From contig CP000053.1 of NCBI GenBank assembly GCA_000012145.1, positions 1,302,001 to 1,366,000 of the forward strand: a stretch of 64,000 bases of DNA, read 5' to 3'. The notes below the pieces were generated by a model. It had not been told where the DNA came from, ran no database searches, and saw only the letters and a program-made list of their open reading frames with translations. The stretch comes from Rickettsia felis URRWXCal2 (GTDB taxonomy: Bacteria; Pseudomonadota; Alphaproteobacteria; Rickettsiales; Rickettsiaceae). Positions within the stretch are counted from its first letter, which is position 1, and every line of letters starts with the position of its first letter. Shown one piece after another: positions 20,075-30,948 of this stretch. The translations under genes and the position numbers were made by a program.

Positions 20075-22507
20075 GTGTTTAGTGATTTACGAAAATTTGA
20101 CAAAGATATATATAATTATAATGCTCCTAATTTTATACCTATAGCATGTCATTATAATCAAAATACTTTACTTACCAAAGACGGTAAATTACTACAAATT
20201 ATAAAAATACACGGCATTAACTCAGAGAAAATAAGCGATAACATACAAAATTTACGTGAAATGGTTAGAGTTTCTATAAAAAAGAATATAACCGATTATG
20301 ATTTTGCTTTTTGGCTACATACAATACGAGAAAAACAAAATTTAGATGATTCCACTCCTTACAAAAAATTATTACCGGCAAATATTCATGCACTATGGCA
20401 AAGAAAAAACCATTGGAATGATAAATTCGTTAATACTTTATATATATCTATAGTACATGATTCTGCTAAAGTTGACATCAAAAATTTTAACTCTTTAATA
20501 AATTCTTTATCTAATAAATTAATTACTGATTTTGAAAATAACTACTTAGATTCAGCTTTTCAAAAACTAGAAAATATCACTAATAATATTTTAAACGATT
20601 TAAACGAATTCGGTGCTGAAAAACTTGGTATAATATTTGAAAATGATAATATTTTTTCTAATCCTTTATTTTTATATAATCGAATAGCTAACCTTAATAA
20701 TAATGATTGTTTGGTACCTATAATAGATTTATCCGATGCACTAGGTAGAAGTATTTATACAATTAGCGGCGATAAAATGGTAGTTACGGATCATGAGAAA
20801 AATAACAAATTCGCTTCTTTACTATCTATAAAAGAATATCAAGAAACTCCTTCTAATACACTGGATAAATTTTTACAGTTACCGATTGAATTAATAATAA
20901 CTGAAATATTTTACTTTGTTAGCAAAAAACAAGTAATATCCAAATTGCGTGGTCAAGATCATATTCTAAAAATTACTAACGACTCAACTTTACTTAATCA
21001 TAAAGGGATTAATAAGCTTGATGCAGCTAATTTAGATTTTCAATTTTGTAATCAGCAAATTTCAATTGCCGTTATAGAAGAAGATGAAAATAAACTAGAT
21101 GCAGCCGTAGCTAAAGCATCAACCGAACTTTTTAAACTTGGTATTATTCATGTAAAAGAAGATCTTAATATTGAACAAATATTTTGGTCGCAATTACCTG
21201 CTAACTTTGCCTTTATCCGCAGAATGTCACCATTATCCGTAGAATATATTGCTTCTCTTACCGCTCTTCATAATACTACACTCGGTAATCAATATAATCC
21301 TTGGGGTAAGGCTATAACTTTACTGCGAACCGAGAAAGGTACTCCATATTTCATGAATTTTCATGATAAAACGAATAAAGGTAATACTTGCATCTTTGGT
21401 ACGGAAAAAACCGGCAAAACCGTATTATTGAACTTTCTAATATCAGAATCAACTAAATACGATCCAACAATAATTTATATCTCTAATAATAATGATTCTA
21501 AAATTTTTATCGAGTCAATAGAAGGCAAATGGCTAGAACCGGACAAACAAATTATCAATCCATTTTTAGTAGATGATACAGAAAAATCACAAGCTTTCAT
21601 TTTAGAATTTTTAAAATTAATCAGCGGTCATTATATTTCACCTCTTAGTGAAATAGAGATATCCTTTCTAGAGAAATTAAAAAATAAAATTTTATCAATT
21701 GAAAAAGAAAAACGTATTTTTTCCGATATTTTAAAATTAGAAGATTTTAAAGAGGAAGGAGGAATACAAATACTTGATAAACTTAAAGTTTTTACCGAAG
21801 GACAATTATATTTCGGATTATTTGACAGACCACCTCTTAACATTGAAGAAGGGAAAGTTATAGGATTCAATTTATATAAACTCTCTGATGAGCCGTTTTC
21901 TAAACAATTTTATCCAACGGAGAGGAAATTTTTAGAACAATTTAATAATAATTTAAAGAAACATCAAGCTATTTGTGCAGGAGTAATTTATGCTTTTACT
22001 TATCATTTAAGCCTAGTTGGCACAAAACCTAAAATATTTGCTGCCGATAATTTTGATAAACTTTACAGACCTGAAGTTTATTATGATAATATAAATTTAA
22101 TCTATAATAATTTATCTCAAAATAACGGTATTTTCGTCAGTAATTTCAATTTTATTTATCTTAAGTCATATCCAAAATATACTATAAAACCTTGGCTTGA
22201 TTTAATTAATACTAAAATTATTCTACCGTCTGACGTTAAAATAGAAGATTTAGATAAAATTTTAGGTTTAAGCGAGCCGGAAATACGAAAATTATCACAG
22301 CTAATACTTTCTGCAAGAATGTTCTTAATTAATAAGGATAATGAATCGATAGCTTCTGAATTAAGTATTGCCGCTTTAATAGGAATTGTCCGTATTTTAT
22401 CAAGCAGACAAGAGGAAATGGATATTTATAACAAAATACTTGAACAACACCAAGGTCCTCCGGATAATTGGATTAATTACCTATATAATGAGTTAAATAC
22501 GGACTGA
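20075..22507 (+). CDS. rvhB4b: Divergent VirB4-like T4SS ATPase (second paralogue)
   Basis: VirB4/CagE-type protein of the Rickettsiales type IV secretion system. The N-terminal half is the VirB4 scaffold domain (FIPIACHYNQNTLLTKDGKL, IHALWQRKNHWNDKF). The P-loop is GTEKTGKT (442-449), and the segment before it (GNTCIFGTE) matches VirB4 proteins. The Walker B/DEAW region is not canonical: the position is occupied by KIFAADNFDKLYRPE, which has no DE pair, so ATP hydrolysis may be weak or lost. Rickettsia is known to carry two virB4 genes, one of them divergent, and this fits the divergent copy. The start is GTG at 20075. At 810 residues it is full length. A long secreted protein follows 388 bases downstream. 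Confidence 0.9.
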   Translation: MFSDLRKFDKDIYNYNAPNFIPIACHYNQNTLLTKDGKLLQIIKIHGINSEKISDNIQNLREMVRVSIKKNITDYDFAFWLHTIREKQNLDDSTPYKKLLPANIHALWQRKNHWNDKFVNTLYISIVHDSAKVDIKNFNSLINSLSNKLITDFENNYLDSAFQKLENITNNILNDLNEFGAEKLGIIFENDNIFSNPLFLYNRIANLNNNDCLVPIIDLSDALGRSIYTISGDKMVVTDHEKNNKFASLLSIKEYQETPSNTLDKFLQLPIELIITEIFYFVSKKQVISKLRGQDHILKITNDSTLLNHKGINKLDAANLDFQFCNQQISIAVIEEDENKLDAAVAKASTELFKLGIIHVKEDLNIEQIFWSQLPANFAFIRRMSPLSVEYIASLTALHNTTLGNQYNPWGKAITLLRTEKGTPYFMNFHDKTNKGNTCIFGTEKTGKTVLLNFLISESTKYDPTIIYISNNNDSKIFIESIEGKWLEPDKQIINPFLVDDTEKSQAFILEFLKLISGHYISPLSEIEISFLEKLKNKILSIEKEKRIFSDILKLEDFKEEGGIQILDKLKVFTEGQLYFGLFDRPPLNIEEGKVIGFNLYKLSDEPFSKQFYPTERKFLEQFNNNLKKHQAICAGVIYAFTYHLSLVGTKPKIFAADNFDKLYRPEVYYDNINLIYNNLSQNNGIFVSNFNFIYLKSYPKYTIKPWLDLINTKIILPSDVKIEDLDKILGLSEPEIRKLSQLILSARMFLINKDNESIASELSIAALIGIVRILSSRQEEMDIYNKILEQHQGPPDNWINYLYNELNTD

Positions 22508-22530
22508 GGTGAATAGCTACTAAAACCATT

Positions 22531-22864
22531 GTCATTGCGAGACGGTGTTGCATGCGTGGATACCCAAATCGTCATTGCGAGAAGGCGTTGTTGCGTGGAC
22601 CGATAAAACCCAATGTGTCACCCCGCGGCTTGTCCACGGGGTCCATAAAAACGATAAAAAATACTAATAATTTTAGTATTTTTAACTGGATCCCGTGGTC
22701 AAGCCACGGGATGACAAAGGTGAAATTGGTCCACGCAACAATGCCTTGTGAGGAGCGAAGCTTTGTTGCAATCTAGTTTTAATTTCATGAGATTGCCACG
22801 CTCCTTACAGTCGCTCGCAATGACGGAAAATTGGTCCATGCGGGCGATGCCTTCTCACAATGAC
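22531..22864. repeat. Doubly nested palindromes between virB4-like gene and 1166-residue ORF
   Basis: The outermost arms are 22531-22562 (GTCATTGCGAGACGGTGTTG start) and 22833-22864 (GATGCCTTCTCACAATGAC end). Inside is a second pair, 22571-22601 (GGCGTTGTTGCGTGGACC) and 22728-22752 (GGTCCACGCAACAATGCC). The inner pair encloses a family C palindrome (22616-22716, GTCACCCCGCGGCTTGTCCA / GTGGTCAAGCCACGGGATGA). A family A palindrome (about 22751-22832) lies beside it. The 388-base gap is essentially all repeat. Confidence 0.85.
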
Positions 22865-22895
22865 AACAAAACAACGAACATAAAGAATACTCAAA

Positions 22896-25800
22896 GTGTT
22901 AAAAAAATATTTATTATTTTTCTTATTTTCATTTTTCTCATTTAATGTGCAGGCTTCTATTTGGGGTGATATAGGTAAATGTATTACTGATCCATGTAAT
23001 TGCGGACAAAGCGATAGAACGGAAACTTGGAATAGAGGCAGCAAAAATGAAGTAAAAAGAGGACCTTTTAAACCTGGTACATTGTGTCCACCTTGGAATA
23101 AAAGCGACGGTCGTGATAGTGATACTTGTTTATTAAAATTTGATTACCCAGGCACATTTATCGGTTTTTTACTCAATAGATGTGCGGAAGAAGCCCCTGA
23201 TAGTAGTTACTTTACTCCAAAAATTCGTATTAGAGTTCAAAGCTGTAATGCTGCCGCTTGTTGGAATCAAAACTCCACCTTAAATTGGGATGGAGAATGT
23301 GTATTATGGCCTACAGGTTACGGTCTGCCTCTAACTAGAGTCTGTGCTAGAATTGCCGTACCGGATATGCCTCCACCTCCCGGAATAAACGCCACACCTT
23401 CCCCTGCAGATCCGGGTTATACCGATGGAGTACATCTCAATAAAGTCGGTTATACAGAAACTGATAATAAGATAATAGGTGTAGACGGAAAAATAGTTAC
23501 TTTAAAATCTCCTAAACTTTGTGCTTATAGCGACCCTGGACTTGTTAATCTTGTTTCAGATTCCGGGGTACATCTTGATCCGATGGACTGGAATCCTAAT
23601 CGTCAACCTCTTCATCAAACTAACGAACTTAGTCCTATTGCAAAAGTATTAAAATTTTTAGTTGAAACGGTAAAAGGAGCAAGTTTACCAAGTTTATTAG
23701 GGCAGCTTCTTGGTATGATAGATCAAGATTCAGAATTTATAAAAGTGCTTCGATCAATACTTGATGCAATAGGAGAGATTTTTAATTTTTTTCCTAGTTT
23801 AATAATAACGGTTATTGAAAAACTCGGAGCATTAAACGGTTCTGTAGATAGCTATTCTTTTGGTTGTGTACAATTACCTTTAGGACCTTTTCCACCGCCA
23901 TATTGCCCAAATTTAGATTATATTAGCATTAATGCTAGTGCTAATAATGTATGTAGCATAAAAGATGCAAGCGGCAATTTTGATCAATCTTCTACTAGTC
24001 CGGCGTGTGTAGTGCCGTCTAATATTAATGTTAAAAACAATATTGTTAATAATACCATACGTGTTAGCTTTAGCAATTTTGTTCCGCTTTGCACAGGATC
24101 AAACTCTGACCTCAAAACTTGTGTAGAGCCACGTAATACAGATTTTTCTTCAGCAAAAATTACTCATACTAATACGGCTTTTAAAGATTTAATTAAATCG
24201 TGTAAGAATACTTCAGGCAGCACCCCATGTATTAATACAGATATATCTACGCCATGTAGTGTTACAGCTAACGGTTGTAATGAGGGATTTAGAATAGTAT
24301 ATTCGCAGAAAATTGGAAATGTAGAAACACCTAGCGATTACTACATAAGCGATATGCCGGACTGTCCAAGTTCTAGTTCAACTACATGCCAAAAAGTATG
24401 GGGAGTTAATATAGGCGAATTTAAGGATGTAAGCGTAAAGTTTCCTAAGATACAAGGGCAAGATACAAATAGCTTAATACCTATAAAGACAGATGTCACC
24501 CTAAAAGACAATAACGGTAAAGATAGAAAACTTTATGTCTCTATTAGTAATACCGAAGACGATAAGCAAAACCCTAATAATATTTGCTTATTTGAGTCCG
24601 GTAATTTAATAGATTGCGTACCGAGAGTAAATCATTCTTATAGTCTAGCTGCTTATGAATGTTCAAGACAATATGCCGGAATTACCTGTACTAATAACAA
24701 TGCCAACGATGCTTATTATAAACCGCAATTCATTGCTTCAGTGCAAGTAAGAGAGAAACAAACAGATGGGACTATTAACATTATAGATGAAACAAGCACT
24801 CTTGTAACACCGTTAGCATATGCCGGACCTCCACCTCCCAACCCTACGGACACAGAAAGTATAGTAATGCTTGCCGGTTATAAGTATAGTTCTTCCGTTG
24901 CGTTTATACCTAAAGATCCACCAAAAGATCCGACAAATGATAAATATATTGCTATGCCGTTTTCAGGAGAAAATGCTCTAAATCAGTTGACTATTCACGG
25001 TAAATATAAAGACGATAAAGAACCTTATGATAGCAATGGAAAACCTGACTCAAGTGCGGTATATTTAAAATATTTAGAATATATAAACGGTAAATATATC
25101 CAAGGTGGAACGCATGCCTGCTTGATGCCGAAAAATTTCCAACATTGTAATCCTATGCCGATTCCTACTTTACCTGATGGATCACCTATTCCCGGTTACA
25201 ATAATAACTCGATAAATTGTGTACTTGCTAAACTAAACAACAACAATACTATAAATTGTAAGAATTTTAAAAATATATATAGCCTTAAATATCCAAACCT
25301 TGGTTTATGCAGCAAAAATATAAATACAAGTAGCTGTACTCTAAAAGAAACAGTGGAAGGTATTACTATTTATGCTTGCAATATAAATAATATTCCAAGT
25401 AACTGCTATACTAATAATAATAGCCCTAATACTCCAGTATGTGTTTTAAGTAGGGATTATAAAGATAGAGTCGAGCCAGGACCTGACAAAGGACCAAAAT
25501 TAGTACCGTTAGATGATAAATCAAAATATTATACAGTGACATATACAGCAGGAGATGAGAACACTCCTCCTAAACCGACATATAAAGCTGAGACTGAGGA
25601 TGTAAGAGATAAAACTTGGCAAGAGCTAGATCTTTGTGCTCCTATATTAGTACCTACTTGTGCTAAAATTCCTAGCACAGCTGATGCTCCTTCCGGTAGC
25701 ACCCACGGTAATGCAGAATGGGATGAAAGCGATATAGGAGAACTTGCAATAGGAAGATGCCCGACGAATTGGATAGTTATTGATCCTAGTAAACCTTTAG

Positions 25801-26396
25801 AACGCCATTGTTTATCATACTTTGATAGAAAAGTTGTTGAATTTGAACCTTTAGGTCAAAATGTCGGTTGTAGAGAATCTACAGGATTGCCTATAAAAGT
25901 CGGTTATAACGACTTTCCATCAAGCCAATTACCTGAGACTCCTTATAACCCGGTAACTAAAATAGGTGACTATATCTTAAACAAAAAACCGGTGCCGCAG
26001 GGAAGCATTATGGCATTTCCAAAGGATGGGGCATTTATAGATGCAACAAATAGACTGGACAATACAATATTGCATACTGTAGAATTCAAAGTAACTTTAG
26101 ATGCAATAATGGACGATATTGAGTATTTTGAAGTAAAAGATTTATGGTATGATGATTGCACATTAATATATGTCAACGGTCAAAAGCTACTTAGCCTCCC
26201 TACTGACGTTAATTCTCTAGGTGAAAAAAGGTACTGTAACAATGGAAATGACCAAGGTCAAGCATTACAAGCTAAGAATTTACCGATTGATATAAAGCGT
26301 TATTTAAAACAAGGAGAAAATACTATCAGATTCCAGCTAAGAGTTATGTTTGGTGGAGGACTATATTTCCACATGCAATATAAAATGAAGAGATAA
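22896..26396 (+). CDS. Large secreted Cys-rich protein with TraN-like C-terminal module
   Basis: This 1166-residue protein starts with a Sec signal peptide ([20 protein letters not shown], cleavage before SIWGD) and is rich in Cys, Pro and Asn, as in disulfide-bonded surface proteins. The C-terminal 110 residues contain [16 protein letters not shown], then [20 protein letters not shown] and [13 protein letters not shown]. This D-D...VNG...I.RYLK.G.NTI...GGG pattern recalls the beta-sandwich module at the end of conjugation and pilus tip proteins such as TraN. The start is GTG at 22896, because no ATG gives the signal peptide. It follows the virB4-like gene on the same strand, so a role as an exported T4SS-associated surface protein or adhesin is plausible but unproven. 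Confidence 0.75.
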   Translation: MLKKYLLFFLFSFFSFNVQASIWGDIGKCITDPCNCGQSDRTETWNRGSKNEVKRGPFKPGTLCPPWNKSDGRDSDTCLLKFDYPGTFIGFLLNRCAEEAPDSSYFTPKIRIRVQSCNAAACWNQNSTLNWDGECVLWPTGYGLPLTRVCARIAVPDMPPPPGINATPSPADPGYTDGVHLNKVGYTETDNKIIGVDGKIVTLKSPKLCAYSDPGLVNLVSDSGVHLDPMDWNPNRQPLHQTNELSPIAKVLKFLVETVKGASLPSLLGQLLGMIDQDSEFIKVLRSILDAIGEIFNFFPSLIITVIEKLGALNGSVDSYSFGCVQLPLGPFPPPYCPNLDYISINASANNVCSIKDASGNFDQSSTSPACVVPSNINVKNNIVNNTIRVSFSNFVPLCTGSNSDLKTCVEPRNTDFSSAKITHTNTAFKDLIKSCKNTSGSTPCINTDISTPCSVTANGCNEGFRIVYSQKIGNVETPSDYYISDMPDCPSSSSTTCQKVWGVNIGEFKDVSVKFPKIQGQDTNSLIPIKTDVTLKDNNGKDRKLYVSISNTEDDKQNPNNICLFESGNLIDCVPRVNHSYSLAAYECSRQYAGITCTNNNANDAYYKPQFIASVQVREKQTDGTINIIDETSTLVTPLAYAGPPPPNPTDTESIVMLAGYKYSSSVAFIPKDPPKDPTNDKYIAMPFSGENALNQLTIHGKYKDDKEPYDSNGKPDSSAVYLKYLEYINGKYIQGGTHACLMPKNFQHCNPMPIPTLPDGSPIPGYNNNSINCVLAKLNNNNTINCKNFKNIYSLKYPNLGLCSKNINTSSCTLKETVEGITIYACNINNIPSNCYTNNNSPNTPVCVLSRDYKDRVEPGPDKGPKLVPLDDKSKYYTVTYTAGDENTPPKPTYKAETEDVRDKTWQELDLCAPILVPTCAKIPSTADAPSGSTHGNAEWDESDIGELAIGRCPTNWIVIDPSKPLERHCLSYFDRKVVEFEPLGQNVGCRESTGLPIKVGYNDFPSSQLPETPYNPVTKIGDYILNKKPVPQGSIMAFPKDGAFIDATNRLDNTILHTVEFKVTLDAIMDDIEYFEVKDLWYDDCTLIYVNGQKLLSLPTDVNSLGEKRYCNNGNDQGQALQAKNLPIDIKRYLKQGENTIRFQLRVMFGGGLYFHMQYKMKR

Positions 26397-26400
26397 ATAA

Positions 26401-27305
26401 ATGAGTTGGATTATTTTTTATACGGTAATCGCTGCTTTACTGGTTCTCGATTTGGGAATAGTACACAAAAAAAATACCGTAATGAGCTTTAAAGAAAGCG
26501 TACTTTTTAGTCTTTTCTATTTTGTAATAGCTTGTTTATTCGGTATCTATTTTACTATAATACGGGAGCAGAACATGCTCGTGAATATTATACTTGCTTT
26601 CTCATTGAGAAAGCTATGTCCCTTGATAATATTTTTGTTATCTCTATTATTTTTCAATTTTTTAAAATTCCCGGGAAATATCAACATCGTGTTTTATTTT
26701 TTGGTATAATAGGCGTAATAATATTCAGAGCCATAATGATTTACGGCGGTACTATTCTTATAAATAAATTTGCCTGGTTATTATATATTTTTGCCGTAAT
26801 ACTTATTGCTACCGGTATAAAAACTTTTTATGTATCACATAAAACTTTTGATATACAGAATTCTTATATTTACAAGTCAATAGTAAAAAATCTAAATATT
26901 ACTCCTAATCTTGAAGGGGATAAATTTGTTGTTAAACGTAACAATAAACTATATTTTACCCCCCTTTTTATATCTCTAGTACTGATAGAGGCAATAGATT
27001 TAGTCTTTGCCATAGATAGTATACCGGCAATATTTGCAATTACTAATGATGTTTATATAATTTATACTTCAAATATTTTTGCTATTTTAGGGCTTAGAGC
27101 GTTATTCTTTTGTTTAGCAGAAATTGTAGAACGTTTCAGTTATATAAAATATTCTTTGGCTTTAATTTTAATATTTATCGGATTTAAAATATTTATTCAT
27201 CATTATATAGCAATTCCGGCATATGTTTCGCTCATTGTAACTATTACTTTATTACTATTTGGTATAATTGCTTCCATAATTAGAAAAAATATGATTGACC
27301 ATTAA
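26401..27305 (+). pseudogene. TerC-family membrane protein, frameshifted
   Basis: TerC-type proteins are seven-helix membrane proteins linked to metal (Mn2+) homeostasis. The first 54 codons (26401-26562) give [20 protein letters not shown] and [20 protein letters not shown]. The remainder, in another frame, gives [40 protein letters not shown] and [20 protein letters not shown], all family hallmarks. The frames join at 26551-26556 (TATTTTAC), where one T appears to be missing: TAT TTT TAC TAT AAT restores the protein (about 301 residues). Everything else looks intact, so the lesion is young, or is a sequencing error, or is rescued by slippage. Confidence 0.9.
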
Positions 27306-27348
27306 TAAAGGGGGTATATAATATTTTTTTATTTTTTAAGCAATTATA

Positions 27349-28062
27349 ATGACTAAATTACTAAAATTATTTTTTATTACTATCATCATTTTTAATAACA
27401 TTGCTTTTGCAAAAGAAACAGGGTTCTACATAGGAGCAGAAGGCGGAATAGTTGAACCGGTCGTTAGTAAATTCCGACATAAACACTCAAATACCGAAAT
27501 AATTTTAAAAAAATCAAGCATGTATAGCGGGAAAATAGGCTATATAATATATCCACAGATAGCTATTGAATTCTCAGCAACTTATCAACCTAAATATCGT
27601 CTGCATTACGTATTACCTCAGCAAAATTTAAGTAATGGTCTCACTATTCCTAAAACCCCGGGTAATACTAAAGTATTATCAAATATATATATGCTAAATC
27701 TTATTTATGATTTAGAAAAAATAAAAACTTTCACGCCTTTTGTAATACTTGGAGGTGGAATAGCACAAGTAAAAGTTAAGCCTACCTCCTCTAAGTGGAG
27801 TGTTATAAATGGTGATTATTTTAAAGTAAGAAGAACTCATAAAAATTGTGTTGCGTGGCAAGCAGGTCTTGGAGTTTCACAAGATGTAACTTCAAATTTA
27901 AGTATTGATGCAACCGCAAAATTACAAACGGCATATAGAGTAAGAATTAATTATGATACGCTTGATATGAAAACAGGACAATTCGTGCCGGCAATTCCTA
28001 TCAAAAAAACTATAGCCGTTGGAGAATTTGGTGTAGGATTTACTTATAGATTGCCATTTTAA
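27349..28062 (+). CDS. Outer-membrane beta-barrel protein (OmpA/Omp25-like)
   Basis: The 237-residue protein has a signal peptide (MTKLLKLFFITIIIFNNIAF, cleaved after Ala21), then alternating strands beginning GFYIGAEGGIVEPVV, and ends with the aromatic sequence FGVGFTYRLPF expected of a BamA-inserted barrel. FVILGGGIAQVKVKP and AWQAGLGVSQDV are typical small eight-strand porin-like repeats. It probably sits in the outer membrane as a surface antigen. It follows the broken terC gene by 43 bases. Confidence 0.82.
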   Translation: MTKLLKLFFITIIIFNNIAFAKETGFYIGAEGGIVEPVVSKFRHKHSNTEIILKKSSMYSGKIGYIIYPQIAIEFSATYQPKYRLHYVLPQQNLSNGLTIPKTPGNTKVLSNIYMLNLIYDLEKIKTFTPFVILGGGIAQVKVKPTSSKWSVINGDYFKVRRTHKNCVAWQAGLGVSQDVTSNLSIDATAKLQTAYRVRINYDTLDMKTGQFVPAIPIKKTIAVGEFGVGFTYRLPF

Positions 28063-28098
28063 GAATTCTGTGAAATATTTATATGAAAGCATCGTCAA

Positions 28099-28190
28099 CG
28101 TCATTGCGAGAAAATTGCATAGCAATTGTACGTCCGCAATCTCAGGATATTTGACGAGATTGCAACAATGCTTCGCTCCTCGCAATGATG
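28099..28190. repeat. Family A palindrome between the barrel protein and methyltransferase genes
   Basis: It begins CGTCATTGCGAGAAAATTGC, has CAATCTCAGGA / GACGAGATTGCAACA in the centre and ends CTTCGCTCCTCGCAATGATG. Confidence 0.88.
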
Positions 28191-28229
28191 TTATGATACA
28201 TACGAAAATCAACTATATAAGGAAAAAAT

Positions 28230-29887
28230 ATGTCCTCAAAAGCTACTAACTCTTCTTCTACCCCTAACGGTCATGATAAGACAGTAAAAACTACCAAGCC
28301 TGTTCTGAATGGTGCGGTTTCAAATCATAATACTTATGATGAAGTGCCGTATGAAAGCTACCCATATGCTCTTACAAATCCTTATCACTTAAGTACACTT
28401 GCAACTCTTTTCGGTGTGAATGCTCCTGAAGTCGAGAATGCAAAAATATTAGAGCTTGGTTGTGCAGCGGGCGGTAATTTAATACCACATGCAGTTCTTT
28501 ATCCAAAAGCTCATTTTGTTGGGGTTGATTTGTCTAAGGTACAAGTTGACGAAGCAAATAAAAATGTTAAAGAACTAGGATTAAAAAATATAGAGTTCCA
28601 TCATTGTTCGATAACCGATATTGATGATTCTTTCGGTAAGTTTGATTATATAATTTGCCATGGCGTAATTTCTTGGGTACCAAAAACCGTTAGAGATAAA
28701 ATTTTTGAAGTTTGTAATAAAAATCTTAGTCCAAACGGAATAGCATATATTAGCTATAATACCCTCCCTGGCTGGAATATGGTCCGTACTATTAGAGATA
28801 TGATGATGTATCATTCTAGCTCATTTGCAAATGTACGTGATAGAATAGCTCAATCTAGATTGTTACTAGAATTTGTTAAGGATAGCTTAGAAAATTCTAA
28901 AACTCCTTATGCAGAAGTATTAAAAACCGAAGCAGGGCTGCTTGCTAAACAAACCGATCATTATTTACGTCATGATCATCTAGAAGAAGAAAATGCTCAA
29001 TTCTACTTCCATGAATTTATGAATGAAGCAAGAAAGCACAATTTACAATATTTAGCCGATTGTAATCTTTCGACTATGTATCTTGGTAATATGCCGCTAA
29101 AAGTAGTAGAGCAGTTAAAAGCGGTGAACGATATAGTTAGAACTGAACAATATATGGATTTCATTACGAATCGTCGTTTTAGAACCACTTTACTATGTCA
29201 TAGTGATATGAAAATTAATAGAAATATTAATAATGATGATATAACGAAATTTAATATGATCTTTAATATAGTGCCTGAAAAGCCGATTAAAGAAGTAGAT
29301 CTTAATAATGCTTCCGAAGCCTTAAAATTCTTCTTAAACGGTAATAAAGATTCTAATTTAACAACTAGTTCGCCTTACATGAAAGCTATTTTATACACTT
29401 TCAGCGAGAATCTAAATAATCCGTTAAGCTTTGAGAAAATAACCTCTGAAGCCAATAAAAAGCTACATAGTACTAAATTAAACGAAATTAAAGCTGAGCT
29501 TTTAAATAATGCAATGAAGCTAGTACTACAAGGTTATATTAGTATTACAAATCAGAAGCATCGAAATAACCCTGAGCTTGATAAGCCTAAAACAACAAAA
29601 ATGGTGATACATCAAGCAACTCATACACCTTCTATGTGGGTTACAAATTTAAAACATGAACCTATCGGCGTTAATTTCTTTGAGAAGTTTGCACTTAGAT
29701 ATATGGATGGTAAACATGATAAAAAAGCAATTATTGAGGGGCCGTACTTGGTCATGTAGAAAAAGGCGAGCTAACTTTAAGTAAAGAAGGTCAAAAAGTA
29801 GAAAACAAGGAAGAAATACGCAAAGAACTAGAAAGCTTATTTACTCCAATGATCGAGAAATTTTCTTCTAACGCTTTGTTGGTGTAA
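28230..29887 (+). pseudogene. SAM methyltransferase with regulatory domain, frameshifted near 3' end
   Basis: A class I methyltransferase fold is followed by a methyltransferase regulatory domain. SAM motif I is AKILELGCAAGGNLIPHA (about 69-86), motif II FVGVDLSKVQVDEA. The ORF stops at 29757-29759 after IIEGPYLVM (509 residues). The next frame continues without a break as LGHVEKGELTLSKEGQKVEN to a TAA at 29885-29887 (VLV... FSSNALLV end), adding about 43 residues. One G is missing from a G run at 29738-29741: five Gs would give EGAVLGHV. The truncated protein retains the catalytic domain and could still work. Rickettsia surface proteins are methylated by lysine methyltransferases with this architecture, which is a candidate role. 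Confidence 0.85.
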
Positions 29888-29896
29888 TATATATTT

Positions 29897-29996
29897 CGTC
29901 ATTGCGAGCGACTGAAAGGAGCGTGGCAATCTCATGAAATAATAACAAACTCTTGAGATTGCTTCGTCAATTACTACGTAATTTCCTCGCAATGAC
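29897..29996. repeat. Family A palindrome upstream of nuoJ
   Basis: It begins CGTCATTGCGAGCGACTGAA, has GGCAATCTCATGAAA / CTCTTGAGATTGC in the centre and ends ATTTCCTCGCAATGAC. Confidence 0.88.
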
Positions 29997-30022
29997 AAGG
30001 AAATTCTAAAGCATAATAACTC

Positions 30023-30640
30023 ATGTTCATATTTTTTTATTTATTTGCAACATTAATAACTATCAGCAGCTTATGCGTTGTTTTAAGCAAAAATTCCGTA
30101 TATTCGGTATTATGGTTAATTTTTGCATTTATCAACGGTGCAGGACTTATGATTTTGCTTGGAGCAGAATTTTTAGCTATGATGCTGATAGTGATTTATG
30201 TTGGAGCTGTAGCAGTATTATTCTTATTTGTGATAATGATGCTAGATATGCATTTTAATAAGACAATAACACAGTTAAAAGAAAATCTTGCTTTAAGTAG
30301 TTTTATAGCTCTAATAATGTTTGCTGATTTAGTAACAATTATTTTACTTGGTACTAAAAATATTAATTTCATTTCAGATGTATCGTTTACCATAACAAAT
30401 GATATCTCAAATACTAAAGCAATAGGTAAGGTGCTTTACACTGATTTTATGCTACCGTTTCAAATGGCGGGGCTTATTTTATTTGTCGCTATGATTGCAT
30501 GTATTACATTAACGCTAAAGAAGCGTGAAGGAGTAAAACATCAAGATATTACAAAGCAACTCTCCCATAATAAAAGTAATGTTGTATTGATGACAAAGCC
30601 TACTCTAAATAAAGGTGTCGAGAATATTAAATATGAATGA
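30023..30640 (+). CDS. nuoJ: NADH-quinone oxidoreductase subunit J
   Basis: Membrane-arm subunit of respiratory complex I. The 205-residue protein has five hydrophobic segments, with the conserved [29 protein letters not shown] stretch split across helices two and three. It has an extended C-terminus. Its last codons overlap the start of nuoK by 8 bases, so the two are translationally coupled, and nuoL and nuoM follow. Confidence 0.96.
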   Translation: MFIFFYLFATLITISSLCVVLSKNSVYSVLWLIFAFINGAGLMILLGAEFLAMMLIVIYVGAVAVLFLFVIMMLDMHFNKTITQLKENLALSSFIALIMFADLVTIILLGTKNINFISDVSFTITNDISNTKAIGKVLYTDFMLPFQMAGLILFVAMIACITLTLKKREGVKHQDITKQLSHNKSNVVLMTKPTLNKGVENIKYE

Positions 30641-30947
30641 ATATATTTCGCTTAATCATTATTTAATCTTAAGCAGCTTAGTTTTTACTATTGGGATGTT
30701 TGGATTATTTATGCATCGCAAAAATATTATCAATATATTAATGTCCATTGAGTTAATGCTGCTTGCAGTTAACATAAATTTTGTTGCATTTTCCATATAT
30801 ATGCAAGAATTATCAGGACAAATTTTTAGCATTATAATCTTAACCGTAGCAGCTGCCGAAACCTCAATAGGTCTTGCGATATTACTAATATATTTCCGTA
30901 ATAAAGGCTCAATTGAAATCACTGACATTAATCAGATGAGGGGATAA
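30633..30947 (+). CDS. nuoK: NADH-quinone oxidoreductase subunit K
   Basis: Small three-helix antiporter-like complex I subunit. The ATG at 30633 is preferred over the upstream GTG at 30615: it gives [15 protein letters not shown], the usual start, and 104 residues. The conserved [16 protein letters not shown] carries the membrane Glu of helix two, and [19 protein letters not shown] carries the second. The stop is one base before nuoL. Confidence 0.96.
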   Translation: MNEYISLNHYLILSSLVFTIGMFGLFMHRKNIINILMSIELMLLAVNINFVAFSIYMQELSGQIFSIIILTVAAAETSIGLAILLIYFRNKGSIEITDINQMRG

Positions 30948-30948
30948 G

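Noticed and set aside
22552..22945. Two short plus-strand ORFs before the 1166-residue gene
   Set aside because: They are translations of the nested repeats ([17 protein letters not shown] peptides), which recur wherever family A occurs.
30073..30258. 61-residue ORF inside nuoJ
   Set aside because: It is an out-of-frame shadow of the conserved nuoJ helices.
30615..30632. Upstream GTG start for nuoK
   Set aside because: It adds six residues not expected in the family, and the ATG at 30633 gives the standard N-terminus with an 8-base overlap.
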